From positions 330,143 through 394,142 of the forward strand of contig NZ_JADPJH010000034.1 of the NCBI RefSeq assembly GCF_023073315.1: a stretch of 64,000 nucleotides of DNA, written 5' to 3'. Position 1 is the stretch's first letter; each line of letters begins with the position of its first letter. Shown here one piece after another: positions 25,201-35,530 of this stretch. The stretch comes from Bradyrhizobium sp. 1. Its GTDB lineage: Bacteria; Pseudomonadota; Alphaproteobacteria; Rhizobiales; Xanthobacteraceae. The notes under the pieces were generated by a model, which did no database searches, was not told where the DNA came from, and was given only the letters and a program-made list of their open reading frames with translations. Position numbers and translations under genes: made by a program.

Positions 25201-25500
25201 TTAGCGGACGTCGACCTTCTCGGGCGTGATCACTTCGATCTTGGGCGGCGCAGTGAAGCACTTCACCGCGACGCGGCCGAAGGTCTTCATATGCTCCTGG
25301 CCGCGATGCGGCACCAGCGCCTCGGCGTTTTCCCACTGCTCGACGAACACCATCTTGCTGGGATCGGTCACGCTCTCATGCAGATCATAGGCGATATTGC
25401 CGGGCTCTTTCCGCGTCTCCTTGATGCAGGCGGTGGCGGCGGCAATGAATTCGGCGCGCGTCTCGGGCTTGATGGTCAGGGTGGCAACGACGTAGATCAC
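25201..25500 (-). CDS. ABM-fold protein (putative quinol monooxygenase), first copy
   Basis: Also 99 residues and of the same fold (MIYVVATLTIKPETRAEF, NIAYDLHESVTDPSKMVFVEQW, then HMKTFGRVAV). The two copies are clearly related but diverged (for example KPETRAEF against KPENKDDF), so the duplication is old. The gene has its own short upstream gap of 91 bases after the unknown membrane gene. Its place in the urease operon is conserved in my memory of related genomes, but its function there is not established. Confidence 0.8.
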   Translation of the reverse strand: MIYVVATLTIKPETRAEFIAAATACIKETRKEPGNIAYDLHESVTDPSKMVFVEQWENAEALVPHRGQEHMKTFGRVAVKCFTAPPKIEVITPEKVDVR

Positions 25501-25591
25501 GAGAAATCCTCCCGGCTTTTGGTTTCTGTTTCACCCTTTATAATATTGGCCGGTCCTGTGCCATAGCTATCGGGCACGCGAATGTCGTTAA

Positions 25592-26008
25592 TCAGGACAG
25601 GTCGTCTTTCCACATAGATTGCTTCGCAGCCAAAATCATCAGAACCAGGGCAAGGACGAAGACCGCGCCGCCGAGAAATCCGAATACCGTCGCACATCCG
25701 GCCAAATCGAAAACCCGCTCACTGATCACCGTCCTCTTGGCATAGAGATCCGCCAAAGAGACACCTCCCGCCAACGCGATAGCGCAGATCGAAAGCCCGC
25801 TGAGAACAATCGAAACGACCAAGGATATCCAGCACGTCATCAAATAGTTCTTCGCTCGACCGCTCGAGGCTTTGAACTCCACGATTTTCTCAGCGAAGGT
25901 AATGGAAAGTACCAGAGTGGCCGACTGCAGAGTCAGAAATGCCTTCAGCAGATCCTTCCCTTCAGCATAGTGGTACTTCAGGAACAGTTCTGGTGCGCTG
26001 ATCTCCAT
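25592..26008 (-). CDS. Hypothetical membrane protein inside the urease operon
   Basis: This 138-residue protein starts at 26008 behind a strong GGAGG site. It begins with a soluble stretch (MEISAPELFLKYHYAEGKD) and has about three membrane helices (about residues 22-40, 58-82 and 103-128). I recognise no family. The gene sits between ureC and the ABM pair, 22 bases after the ureC stop. It looks like a small SLATT- or holin-like helix bundle, but that is only an impression. The region is slightly AT-richer than its neighbours, which may mean later insertion. Confidence 0.65.
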   Translation of the reverse strand: MEISAPELFLKYHYAEGKDLLKAFLTLQSATLVLSITFAEKIVEFKASSGRAKNYLMTCWISLVVSIVLSGLSICAIALAGGVSLADLYAKRTVISERVFDLAGCATVFGFLGGAVFVLALVLMILAAKQSMWKDDLS

Positions 26009-26030
26009 GTGGAGCCTCCATGCGATGCGC

Positions 26031-27746
<1,716 letters not shown>

Positions 27747-27780
27747 CACAAGCCCCGTTTGCGTTTGAATGTTTGGTGGA

Positions 27781-28320
27781 TCACAGCAACGCCCTCGCTG
27801 CTTTCACGGCATCGTCGAATTTCGTGTCGAGCCATGGATTGCCGCCGCGGCAGCCCGCGACCACCTGCTCAGCCCAGCCGGCATAGTCGGCGAGCTCGTC
27901 GCGCTCCTCAGTGGTCGGATCGGACTGAATGCGCGCCCCGATATTGCTGACCTTGTCGGCGATCTTGATCAGCTTTGCGCTGGGAGATTTATGCGGAGCG
28001 TCCTCGATTTGCTTCCGCCGGCGCTCAGCCTTGGGCAGGTCCATATCGTCGGTGCATTCGACCACGAGCGAGGCGACACGCTCCGATAATCTCTGCGCGA
28101 GCTCCTCGCGCGTGGTGTCGGTGTCTTCGATTGAATCATGCAGCCAGCCGGCTGCAACCAGCTCGGCATCGGCACCGTCGGTCGCGGTGGCGAGCAGGTT
28201 CGCGACTTCGGCGAGATGATTGATATAGGGCTCGTTGCCGCGTCCCTTGCGCGCCACGCCATTGTGACGGCGCGCGGCAAGTTCGGCGGCTTCGGAGATG
28301 AGGCGGATGGGCGACAGCAT
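27781..28320 (-). CDS. HD-domain phosphohydrolase, small SpoT/MESH1-like
   Basis: This 179-residue stand-alone HD protein carries the motifs of the (p)ppGpp hydrolase domain: RHNGVARKGRGNEPYINHLAEVA, read as RHNGVARKG and EPYINHLAEVA, the HD pair in GWLHDSIEDTDT, and ADKVSNI. It has no synthetase, TGS or ACT domain. Metazoan MESH1 and bacterial small alarmone hydrolases have this size, so ppGpp hydrolysis is a fair guess, not proven. A CGGAGG site precedes the start. It is inserted between ureB and ureC in the same transcript. Confidence 0.85.
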   Translation of the reverse strand: MLSPIRLISEAAELAARRHNGVARKGRGNEPYINHLAEVANLLATATDGADAELVAAGWLHDSIEDTDTTREELAQRLSERVASLVVECTDDMDLPKAERRRKQIEDAPHKSPSAKLIKIADKVSNIGARIQSDPTTEERDELADYAGWAEQVVAGCRGGNPWLDTKFDDAVKAARALL

Positions 28321-28374
28321 GGCAAAGACCTCCGTTTCTGCCTCAACCGCGCCGCGCCGTGCTCGTTCCTGTAC

Positions 28375-28680
28375 TCACAGCTTCCCCATGACGTCGCCAC
28401 GAAAACCATAAATGGTCTTCTTGCCGGCGAGCGCGACGAGCTGGATGTCGCGGGTCTGGCCGGGTTCGAAGCGGACGGCTGTGCCGGCGGCGATGTCGAG
28501 GCGCATTCCGCGGGCTTTCTTGCGGTCGAATTTCAGCGCCGGGTTGGTCTCGAAGAAATGGTAGTGCGAGCCGACCTGGATCGGGCGGTCGCCGGTGTTG
28601 GCGACCGTCAGCGTCACGGTCTTGCGGCCGGCATTGAGCTCGATCTCGCCGTCCTGGATGAAGGTTTCGCCGGGGATCAT
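28375..28680 (-). CDS. ureB: Urease subunit beta
   Basis: It is 101 residues and typical (MIPGETF start, IQVGSHYHFFETN, then GMRLDIAAGTAVRFEPG). It begins 11 bases after the ureA stop. The gamma and beta subunits are separate genes here, as in most bacteria. It assembles with UreA and UreC into the (ABC)3 urease. Confidence 0.96.
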   Translation of the reverse strand: MIPGETFIQDGEIELNAGRKTVTLTVANTGDRPIQVGSHYHFFETNPALKFDRKKARGMRLDIAAGTAVRFEPGQTRDIQLVALAGKKTIYGFRGDVMGKL

Positions 28681-28691
28681 GCGTCTTACTC

Positions 28692-28994
28692 CTACCTGAT
28701 CGGCTCGTGCACGGTGACGAGCTTAGTCCCGTCCGGGAACGTCGCCTCGACCTGGATGTCGTGGATCATCTCGGGAATGCCCGGCATCACCTGCTCGCGG
28801 GTGAGGACCTGCGCGCCGGATTGCATCAGCTCGGCGACGGTGCGGCCGTCGCGCGCGCCTTCGAGGATGAAATCGGAGATGATCGCGATCGATTCGGGAT
28901 GGTTAAGCTTGACGCCGCGGTCCAGCCGGCGGCGGGCCACGATGGCCGCCATCGAAATCAGAAGCTTGTCCTTTTCGCGGGGAGACAGGTTCAT
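28692..28994 (-). CDS. ureA: Urease subunit gamma
   Basis: It is 100 residues with the conserved blocks MNLSPREKDKLLI, ARRRLDRGVKLNHPESIA and EGARDGRTVAELM, and ends in the segment TKLVTVHEPI. It follows ureD by 24 bases, within the urease structural block. Confidence 0.96.
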   Translation of the reverse strand: MNLSPREKDKLLISMAAIVARRRLDRGVKLNHPESIAIISDFILEGARDGRTVAELMQSGAQVLTREQVMPGIPEMIHDIQVEATFPDGTKLVTVHEPIR

Positions 28995-29018
28995 GAAGAA
29001 TCTCTTCCGTTCAACACG

Positions 29019-29849
29019 TCAATTCAGCCACAGGCGCGGCAGCGCGGCACCGGTGCGCGCCAGCACGGCCATCATGTCGGCGCGCAAACGCGCCGCATCT
29101 TGGGCACAGAACCGCGCCATTGCAAAGCCATTCCAGGCGGATATCCCGACCTCGCCGGAGAATGCGTCCGACGTCTCACGGATGCGCTCGATCAATGCCT
29201 CGTCACCGGGCACGATCAGGGCCGTGCCGATCGCAGCACCGCCATTGGCAAACGCGGATCGCCCAAGTTTTGCGCCGATGTTGCCGTCGAGCCTGACAGT
29301 CTCGGCGAATACAAGCCTGCCGCCGCGACGCAGCCGCCAGCGGTCGACGAACTCGCCCTGCTCCATCCGTTCGCCCATGGCGGTGCGGCCGAACACGACA
29401 ATTTCGCAAAGCAGCAGCGAAGCCGTCTCATCTAACTCTATGTTGAAGCGGCGATGGACACGGGCGCGGTCGAACAGGATCGTCTCTTGCGGCAACCAGC
29501 CGAGATGCGCGCCCGCGCCGACCTTCAAGGCGATATTGAGCTGCGCCGCCCCTCCCGGCGCACGATAGACCTTCTCGGCCGCCGCCGTGGTCAATGTCAG
29601 GCGCGAGCCCTGGCCAGCTGCGATGTCGATATCGAAGCAGTCGCCGCCGGCGACACCGCCCGCCGTGTTGACGAACACGCCGGAGAGCCCGTCGTCTTCC
29701 GGCGAGGGAAAGCGTACGCGCAGCGAGCCGGACTCATACAAGGTGCCGCGACGCGTCACGCCGTCGCGGGCATGCACGTCGAAGCGCACCGCGCCGCGGG
29801 CACGGTTGGCTTCGAACACCGAAGACGTCGCTGAAACGTCGCTGCGCAT
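29019..29849 (-). CDS. ureD: Urease accessory protein UreD
   Basis: This 276-residue chaperone binds apo-urease and recruits UreF and UreG. Family motifs include the Gly-rich FVNTAGGVAGGDCFDIDI, TTAAAEKVYRA and the DRWRLRRGGRLVF stretch. A GGGGAGA site precedes the ATG. It is the first ure gene after the urt genes, 36 bases downstream of urtE, so transporter and enzyme are probably co-transcribed. Confidence 0.94.
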   Translation of the reverse strand: MRSDVSATSSVFEANRARGAVRFDVHARDGVTRRGTLYESGSLRVRFPSPEDDGLSGVFVNTAGGVAGGDCFDIDIAAGQGSRLTLTTAAAEKVYRAPGGAAQLNIALKVGAGAHLGWLPQETILFDRARVHRRFNIELDETASLLLCEIVVFGRTAMGERMEQGEFVDRWRLRRGGRLVFAETVRLDGNIGAKLGRSAFANGGAAIGTALIVPGDEALIERIRETSDAFSGEVGISAWNGFAMARFCAQDAARLRADMMAVLARTGAALPRLWLN

Positions 29850-29885
29850 CCGTCTCCCCAGCCGGTCGCGGCAGAAATTTTCGGA

Positions 29886-30581
29886 TTACAGCGCCATCTG
29901 GCGGCTGATTTCGGCCGGATCGAGATTGGAGCGGTCGCAGGTGAACTTCACCGCGCCGCGATCCATCACGGCAAAACTGTCGCCGAGTTCGCAGGCAAAG
30001 TCGAGATATTGTTCGACCAGCACGATGGCGATGTTGCCGAGATTGCGCAAATAGGAGATGGCGCGGCCGATGTCCTTGATGATCGAGGGCTGAATGCCTT
30101 CGGTCGGCTCGTCGAGCAGGAGCAGTTTTGGCCGCATCACCAGCGCACGGCCGATCGCGAGCTGCTGCTGCTGGCCGCCGGAGAGGTCGCCGCCGCGACG
30201 GCCAAGCATCGATTGCAGTACCGGAAACAGCGAGAACACGTCGTCCGGAATATTCCTGTCCTCACGCTTGAGCGGGCCGAATCCGGTCTTGAGGTTCTCC
30301 TCGACCGTCAGCAGCGGAAAGATCTCGCGACCCTGCGGCACGAACCCGATGCCCTTGCGGGCCCGCTCATAGGGCTTGAGGCCGGTGATGTCGCTGCCGT
30401 CGAACACGATTGCGCCGGACGAGATCGGATATTGCCCGACCATGGCGCGCAGCAGCGAGGTCTTGCCGACGCCGTTGCGCCCGAGCACGCAAGTCACCTT
30501 GCCGGGCTCGGCCGCGATCGAGACGCCGCGCAGCGCCTGCGCCGCGCCGTAGAACAGGTTGATGTCCTTGACCTCAAGCAT
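29886..30581 (-). CDS. urtE: Urea ABC transporter ATP-binding protein UrtE
   Basis: It is a 231-residue LivF-type ATPase. Walker A is GRNGVGKT (34-41), the signature is LSGGQQQQ and Walker B is LLLLDEPTEGIQP. The GIQPSI wording is typical of UrtE rather than general LivF. It starts 3 bases after the urtD stop. Confidence 0.93.
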   Translation of the reverse strand: MLEVKDINLFYGAAQALRGVSIAAEPGKVTCVLGRNGVGKTSLLRAMVGQYPISSGAIVFDGSDITGLKPYERARKGIGFVPQGREIFPLLTVEENLKTGFGPLKREDRNIPDDVFSLFPVLQSMLGRRGGDLSGGQQQQLAIGRALVMRPKLLLLDEPTEGIQPSIIKDIGRAISYLRNLGNIAIVLVEQYLDFACELGDSFAVMDRGAVKFTCDRSNLDPAEISRQMAL

Positions 30582-30584
30582 CGC

Positions 30585-31346
30585 TCAGCGCCCCAGATAC
30601 ACTTCGATGACCCGCTCGTTGGACGAGACCTGGTCGATGGTTCCTTCCGCGAGCACCGTGCCTTCGTGCAGGCAGGTGACCTTGACGCCGAGCTCGCGCA
30701 CGAACGTCATGTCGTGCTCGACCACCATCACGGTGTGGGTCTTGTTGATCTCTTTCAGCAGCTCGGCGGTGAGATGCGTCTCGACGTCGGTCATGCCGGC
30801 GACGGGCTCGTCGACCAGCAGCAGTTTTGGGTCCTGCGCCAGCAGCATGCCGATCTCGAGCCATTGCTTCTGGCCATGGCTGAGGCTGCCCGCAAGGCGA
30901 TTGCGCGCGTCAGTGAGGCGGATGGTCTCCAGCACCTTGTCGATGCGTTCCGATTCCGGTTTGCTGCCGCGCCAGAACAACGTGCCCTTGACGCTGTGGT
31001 CGACATTGAGCGCGAGCAGCAAATTGTCCTGCACGGTCTGGCTCTCGAATACCGTCGGCTTCTGGAATTTGCGGCCGATGCCGAGCTCGGCGATACGGGT
31101 CTCGTCGAGCCGCGTCAGATCGGTGACGCCGTCGAACAGCACTGTACCCTCGTCGGGCTTGGTCTTGCCGGTGATGATGTCCATCATCGTGGTCTTGCCG
31201 GCGCCGTTCGGCCCGATGATGGCGCGCATCTCGCCGGGCGCGAGCGTCAGCGACAGATTGTTGATGGCGTGGAAGCCGTCGAACGAGACGTGCACGCCGT
31301 CGAGATAGAGCAGTGCGGACGTCGCGCGGGTGTCCATGACATTCAT
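30585..31346 (-). CDS. urtD: Urea ABC transporter ATP-binding protein UrtD
   Basis: It is a 253-residue LivG-type ATPase with Walker A GPNGAGKT (45-52), signature LSHGQKQ and Walker B LLLVDEPVAGMTD. UrtD characteristically has the HGQKQWLEIGM wording. The start lies 5 bases after urtC. The ATG at 31337 is an alternative. Confidence 0.93.
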   Translation of the reverse strand: MNVMDTRATSALLYLDGVHVSFDGFHAINNLSLTLAPGEMRAIIGPNGAGKTTMMDIITGKTKPDEGTVLFDGVTDLTRLDETRIAELGIGRKFQKPTVFESQTVQDNLLLALNVDHSVKGTLFWRGSKPESERIDKVLETIRLTDARNRLAGSLSHGQKQWLEIGMLLAQDPKLLLVDEPVAGMTDVETHLTAELLKEINKTHTVMVVEHDMTFVRELGVKVTCLHEGTVLAEGTIDQVSSNERVIEVYLGR

Positions 31347-31351
31347 TGCGC

Positions 31352-32521
31352 CTACTCCGCCATCTTCGGTTCGGTGACGCCGTCCTCAGCCGCCGCGCTC
31401 GCAACGATCGCGCCGGCGCGTTTTTCCTTCGTCGAGTCCCACCAGGCGTTGAAGGTGCCGACGATGCCCTTCGGCAGCAGCAGCGTCACCAGGATGAACA
31501 TCGCACCCAGCATGAACAGCCAGTACGGCGCCAGCATGCCCGAGGTGAATACGGTCTTGGCGTAATTGACCACGACGGCGCCGAGCGCGGCGCCGACCAG
31601 CGTGCCACGCCCGCCGACCGCGACCCAGATCACCGCCTCGATCGAGTTCCCGGGCGCGAATTCGGATGGGTTGATGATGCCGACTTGCGGCACATAGAGC
31701 GCACCGGCGACGCCGGCCATGCAGGCCGAGAGCGTGAACACGAACAGCTTGTAGGATTCGACGCGATAGCCGAGGAAGCGGCTGCGCGATTCCGCATCGC
31801 GGATGGCGATCAGGACCTTGCCGAGCTTGGAGGACACGACCGAGCGGCAGATCAGAAAGCTGAGGATCAGCGCTAGGCAGCTCAGCGCGAACAGCGCGGC
31901 ACGGGTGCCCTCGGCCTGCACGTTGAATCCCAAAATGTCCTTGAAATCGGTCAGGCCGTTGTTGCCGCCGAAGCCAAAGTCGTTGCGGAAGAAGGCGAGC
32001 AGCAGGGCATAGGTCATCGCCTGCGTGATGATCGAAAGATACACGCCGGTGACACGTGAGCGGAAGGCGAGCCAGCCGAAGCAGAAGGCGAGCAGCCCGG
32101 GCACGACCAGCACCATCAGCGCCGCGAACCAGAACATGTCGAAGCCGTACCAGGACCAGGGCAGCTTCGAATAGTTCAGGAACACCATGAAGTCGGGCAG
32201 GACCGGATTGCCGTAGACGCCGCGGGTGCCGATCTGCCGCATCAGATACATGCCCATGGCGTAACCGCCGAGCGCGAAGAACGCACCGTGGCCGAGCGAG
32301 AGAATGCCGCAATAGCCCCAGATCAGGTCGATCGAGAGTGCCAGGATGGCGTAGCAGACATATTTTCCCCAGAGCGCGACGAGATAGGTCGGCACTTGCA
32401 GGAACGAGCCCGCGGGGAGCAGCAGGTTGGACAGCGGAATCAACACGCCCAGCGCGGCGACAACCAGCAGGAAAATCGTCGCGCCGCGGTCCAGCGATCG
32501 CGTCAGCATGTGAGGGGTCAT
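31352..32521 (-). CDS. urtC: Urea ABC transporter permease UrtC
   Basis: This 389-residue LivM-type permease has eight to ten helices, with motifs WGYCGILSLGHGAFFALGGYA (across WGYCGILSLGHG and AFFALGGYAMG) and AVGGRGTLVGAALGA. The start at 32521 overlaps the urtB stop (ATGA), so the two are coupled. The frame is open upstream only as an overlap with urtB. Confidence 0.93.
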   Translation of the reverse strand: MTPHMLTRSLDRGATIFLLVVAALGVLIPLSNLLLPAGSFLQVPTYLVALWGKYVCYAILALSIDLIWGYCGILSLGHGAFFALGGYAMGMYLMRQIGTRGVYGNPVLPDFMVFLNYSKLPWSWYGFDMFWFAALMVLVVPGLLAFCFGWLAFRSRVTGVYLSIITQAMTYALLLAFFRNDFGFGGNNGLTDFKDILGFNVQAEGTRAALFALSCLALILSFLICRSVVSSKLGKVLIAIRDAESRSRFLGYRVESYKLFVFTLSACMAGVAGALYVPQVGIINPSEFAPGNSIEAVIWVAVGGRGTLVGAALGAVVVNYAKTVFTSGMLAPYWLFMLGAMFILVTLLLPKGIVGTFNAWWDSTKEKRAGAIVASAAAEDGVTEPKMAE

Positions 32522-34125
32522 GCTTCCACCGCACGGCCCTTGAGCGCGAACAGGCCGCGCGGCCGCTTTTGAATGAACAGGATGATGAGAACCAGGATGG
32601 CGATCTTGCCGAGCACGGCACCGGCGACCGGCTCCAGGAATTTGTTGGCGATGCCGAGCGTGAAGGCGCCGACCAGGGTACCCCACAGATTACCGACACC
32701 GCCGAACACCACGACCATGAAGCTGTCGATGATGTAGCTCTGGCCGAGATTGGGGCTGACATTGTCGATCTGCGACAGCGCCACGCCGGCGATGCCCGCG
32801 ATGCCCGAGCCGAGCCCGAAGGTCAGTGCGTCAACGCGCGAAGTCGCGATACCCATCGAGGCCGCCATGCGGCGGTTCTGCGTCACCGCGCGCATCTCGA
32901 GCCCGAGCGCGGTGTAGCGCAGCATCGCCAGCAGGATCGCGAACACCGCTAGCGTGAAGACGAGGATCCAGAGCCGGTTATAGGTGATGGTGATCTGGCC
33001 GAGCTCGAACGCGCCGCTCATCCAGGAGGGATTGCCGACTTCGCGATTGGTCGGGCCGAACATGGTACGCACCGCCTGCTGGAGCACCAGCGACAGGCCC
33101 CAGGTCGCGAGCAGCGTTTCCAGCGGACGGCCATAGAGGAAGCGGATGATGCTGCGCTCGATCAGCACGCCGATGGCGCCGGCGACGACGAAGGCGAGCG
33201 GCACCGCGATCAACAGCGAATAGTCGAACAGGCCGGGAAAGCGGGTGCGGATCACCTCCTGCACCACGAAGGTGGTGTAGGCGCCGATCATCACCATCTC
33301 GCCATGGGCCATGTTGATGACGCCCATCACGCCGAAGGTGATGGCGAGCCCGATCGCGGCGAGCAGCAGCACCGAGCCCAGTGAGAGACCGTACCAGGCA
33401 TTCTGAACCGTGGACCAGACCGCGAGCGAGCTCTGGATCGAACCGATTGCGCTCGCCGCGGCCTTGGTCACCGAGGCCGGCTGGTCGCCCATGCCGGTGA
33501 GCAGTCCCAACGCTTCCTGGTCGCCGCGGGCCTTGAGAGTGGCGACCGCCTCGAGCTTCTCGACCTCGGTGGCATCAGACTTGAACAGCAGGATCGCCGC
33601 ACGGGCGTCGCCCAGCGCAGCCTTGATGGATTTGTTGGTCTCCTTGGCCAGCGCGCCATCAACCGCCTCGAGCGCCGTCTCCTCGTGCGACTTGAAGACG
33701 GATTGCGCAGCCTGGAGCCGCGTTCCGACATCCGGCGACTGAAGCGTCAGGCTGCCGATCGCGGCATCGACGCTACGGCGCAGGCGGTTGTTGAGACGCA
33801 CCGCGCTCGCGCTGTCGGGAACGCTGGCGACGGGCTCGCCGGTCGCGGCATCGATCGACTTGCCGTCGGCACCGGTGACGTAAACCTTCTTGCTGTCAGG
33901 GTCGGCCATGAGACGGCCGTCCTGAAGCGCGCTGATGATGGGAAGGGCCAGCTTGTTGCCGCTGCTTGCGACGACGCCGATCGCCTCATCCGTGTCGGAG
34001 AAGTCATCATTGGCGAATTTGGCGACCGCATCCTCGAACGGACCGGCGAAGGCCGGCAGTGCGAACGCGATCAGGAATAGCGAGAGGACAAAGGTACAGA
34101 GACGAGCGGACAAATTGGTTGGCAC
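32518..34125 (-). CDS. urtB: Urea ABC transporter permease UrtB with N-terminal extension
   Basis: This 535-residue LivH-type permease has a signal sequence (1-27, ending in FALPAFA) and a roughly 220-residue hydrophilic periplasmic part before its first membrane helix (about 255). This extension is a usual feature of UrtB. The permease part holds GVINMAHGEMVMIGAY and FGLGSGIAGIAGVAL. It lies 82 bases after urtA, with a hairpin in that gap. Confidence 0.93.
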   Translation of the reverse strand: MPTNLSARLCTFVLSLFLIAFALPAFAGPFEDAVAKFANDDFSDTDEAIGVVASSGNKLALPIISALQDGRLMADPDSKKVYVTGADGKSIDAATGEPVASVPDSASAVRLNNRLRRSVDAAIGSLTLQSPDVGTRLQAAQSVFKSHEETALEAVDGALAKETNKSIKAALGDARAAILLFKSDATEVEKLEAVATLKARGDQEALGLLTGMGDQPASVTKAAASAIGSIQSSLAVWSTVQNAWYGLSLGSVLLLAAIGLAITFGVMGVINMAHGEMVMIGAYTTFVVQEVIRTRFPGLFDYSLLIAVPLAFVVAGAIGVLIERSIIRFLYGRPLETLLATWGLSLVLQQAVRTMFGPTNREVGNPSWMSGAFELGQITITYNRLWILVFTLAVFAILLAMLRYTALGLEMRAVTQNRRMAASMGIATSRVDALTFGLGSGIAGIAGVALSQIDNVSPNLGQSYIIDSFMVVVFGGVGNLWGTLVGAFTLGIANKFLEPVAGAVLGKIAILVLIILFIQKRPRGLFALKGRAVEA

Positions 34126-34152
34126 TGTGGATCACCCCGGCAGAAGTGGGGA

Positions 34153-34176
34153 GAAGGCGGCGGAATAGCCGCCTCC
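34153..34176 (-). terminator. Intercistronic hairpin between urtA and urtB
   Basis: GGAGGCGGC pairs with GCCGCCTTC (one G-U) around a six-base loop, 32 bases after the urtA stop. There is no U-run. Such a hairpin could protect the urtA message from 3' decay, giving more binding protein than permease, or cause partial termination. Confidence 0.5.
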
Positions 34177-34207
34177 TCCCGTCGTGCATTAGAACGTCAG
34201 ATCGGGA

Positions 34208-35530
34208 TCAGGAGCCCGAGCCGAGGCACTTGTTGGTCTTGGTGTTGAAGTTGCCGCACTTCTTCCCGACCCAGTCGCCGACCAGGTCCTTGGAGCCGTC
34301 GAGCTCCTTCGACCAGGCGTCGCCCGCGACAAGACCCGGGGTCTTCCACACCACGTCGAACTGGCCATTGGCTTTGATTTCGCCAATGAACACCGGCTTG
34401 GTGATGTGATGGTTCGGAAGCATCTTGGAGGTGCCGCCGGTCAGGTTCTTGGCTTCGATGCCGGGCAGCGCGTCGATCACCTTGTCCGGATCGGTCGACT
34501 TCACCTTCTCGACCGCCTTGACCCACATGTCGAAACCGATGACGTGAGCTTCCATCGGATCGTTGGTCACGCGCTTCGGATTCTTGGTGTAGGTCTGCCA
34601 GGCCTTGATGAACTTCTCGTTCTCGGGCGACTTGATCGACTCGAAGTAGTTCCAGGCCGCGAGATGACCCAGCAGCGGCTTGGTGTCGATGCCGGCGAGC
34701 TCTTCCTCACCCACCGAGAACGCGACCACCGGGATGTCCTTCGCCTTGATACCCTGGTTGCCGAGCTCCTTGTAGAAGGGAACGTTGGCGTCGCCGTTGA
34801 TGGTCGAGACCACGGCGGTCTTCTTGCCGGCCGAGCCGAACTTCTTGATGTCGGCCACGATCGTCTGCCAGTCGGAGTGACCGAACGGCGTGTAGTTGAT
34901 CATGATGTCTTCCTGGGCGACACCCTTCGACTTCAGATAGGCTTCCAGGATCTTGTTGGTGGTGCGCGGATAGACGTAGTCGGTGCCCGCGAGCACCCAG
35001 CGCTTCACCTTCTCGTCCTTCATCAGATAGTCGACGGCGGGGATCGCCTGCTGGTTCGGCGCAGCACCCGTATAGAACACGTTACGCTCGGACTCTTCGC
35101 CCTCGTACTGCACGGGGTAGAACAGGATGTTGTTCAGCTCCTTGAACACCGGGAGCACCGACTTGCGCGACACTGAGGTCCAGCAGCCGAACACGACCGA
35201 GACCTTGTCCTTGGTGATCAGCTCACGGGCCTTTTCGGCGAACAGCGGCCAGTTCGAAGCGGGATCGACCACGACGGCTTCGAGCTTCTTGCCGAGCACG
35301 CCGCCCTTCTTGTTCTGCTCGTCGATCAGGAAGAGGATGGTGTCCTTCAGCGTGGTTTCGCTGATCGCCATCGTGCCGGAGAGAGAATGCAGGACGCCGA
35401 CCTTGATGGTGTCGTCCGCGGCCTTCGCGCCAGAAATGGAAGCCAGACCGAGCATCAGTCCGGCGGTCGCGGCGAGCACGCCGCGGCGGCTAAATGACGC
35501 CGCTATATCGTGTGTGGATTTGCTAAGCAT
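34208..35530 (-). CDS. urtA: Urea ABC transporter substrate-binding protein UrtA
   Basis: It is a 440-residue periplasmic binding protein of the LivJ-like family. The ATG at 35530 is preferred; GGAGATG lies 10 bases upstream. A twin-arginine-type signal (SRRGVLAA, Arg15-Arg16) ends at about residue 37 (GAKA). Family wording includes VGVLHSLSGTMAISETTL and FGCWTSVSRKSVLPVFK, and the tail NHHITKPVFIGEI is specific to urea/short-chain amide binders. It is the first gene of a 16-gene same-strand run. Confidence 0.95.
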   Translation of the reverse strand: MLSKSTHDIAASFSRRGVLAATAGLMLGLASISGAKAADDTIKVGVLHSLSGTMAISETTLKDTILFLIDEQNKKGGVLGKKLEAVVVDPASNWPLFAEKARELITKDKVSVVFGCWTSVSRKSVLPVFKELNNILFYPVQYEGEESERNVFYTGAAPNQQAIPAVDYLMKDEKVKRWVLAGTDYVYPRTTNKILEAYLKSKGVAQEDIMINYTPFGHSDWQTIVADIKKFGSAGKKTAVVSTINGDANVPFYKELGNQGIKAKDIPVVAFSVGEEELAGIDTKPLLGHLAAWNYFESIKSPENEKFIKAWQTYTKNPKRVTNDPMEAHVIGFDMWVKAVEKVKSTDPDKVIDALPGIEAKNLTGGTSKMLPNHHITKPVFIGEIKANGQFDVVWKTPGLVAGDAWSKELDGSKDLVGDWVGKKCGNFNTKTNKCLGSGS

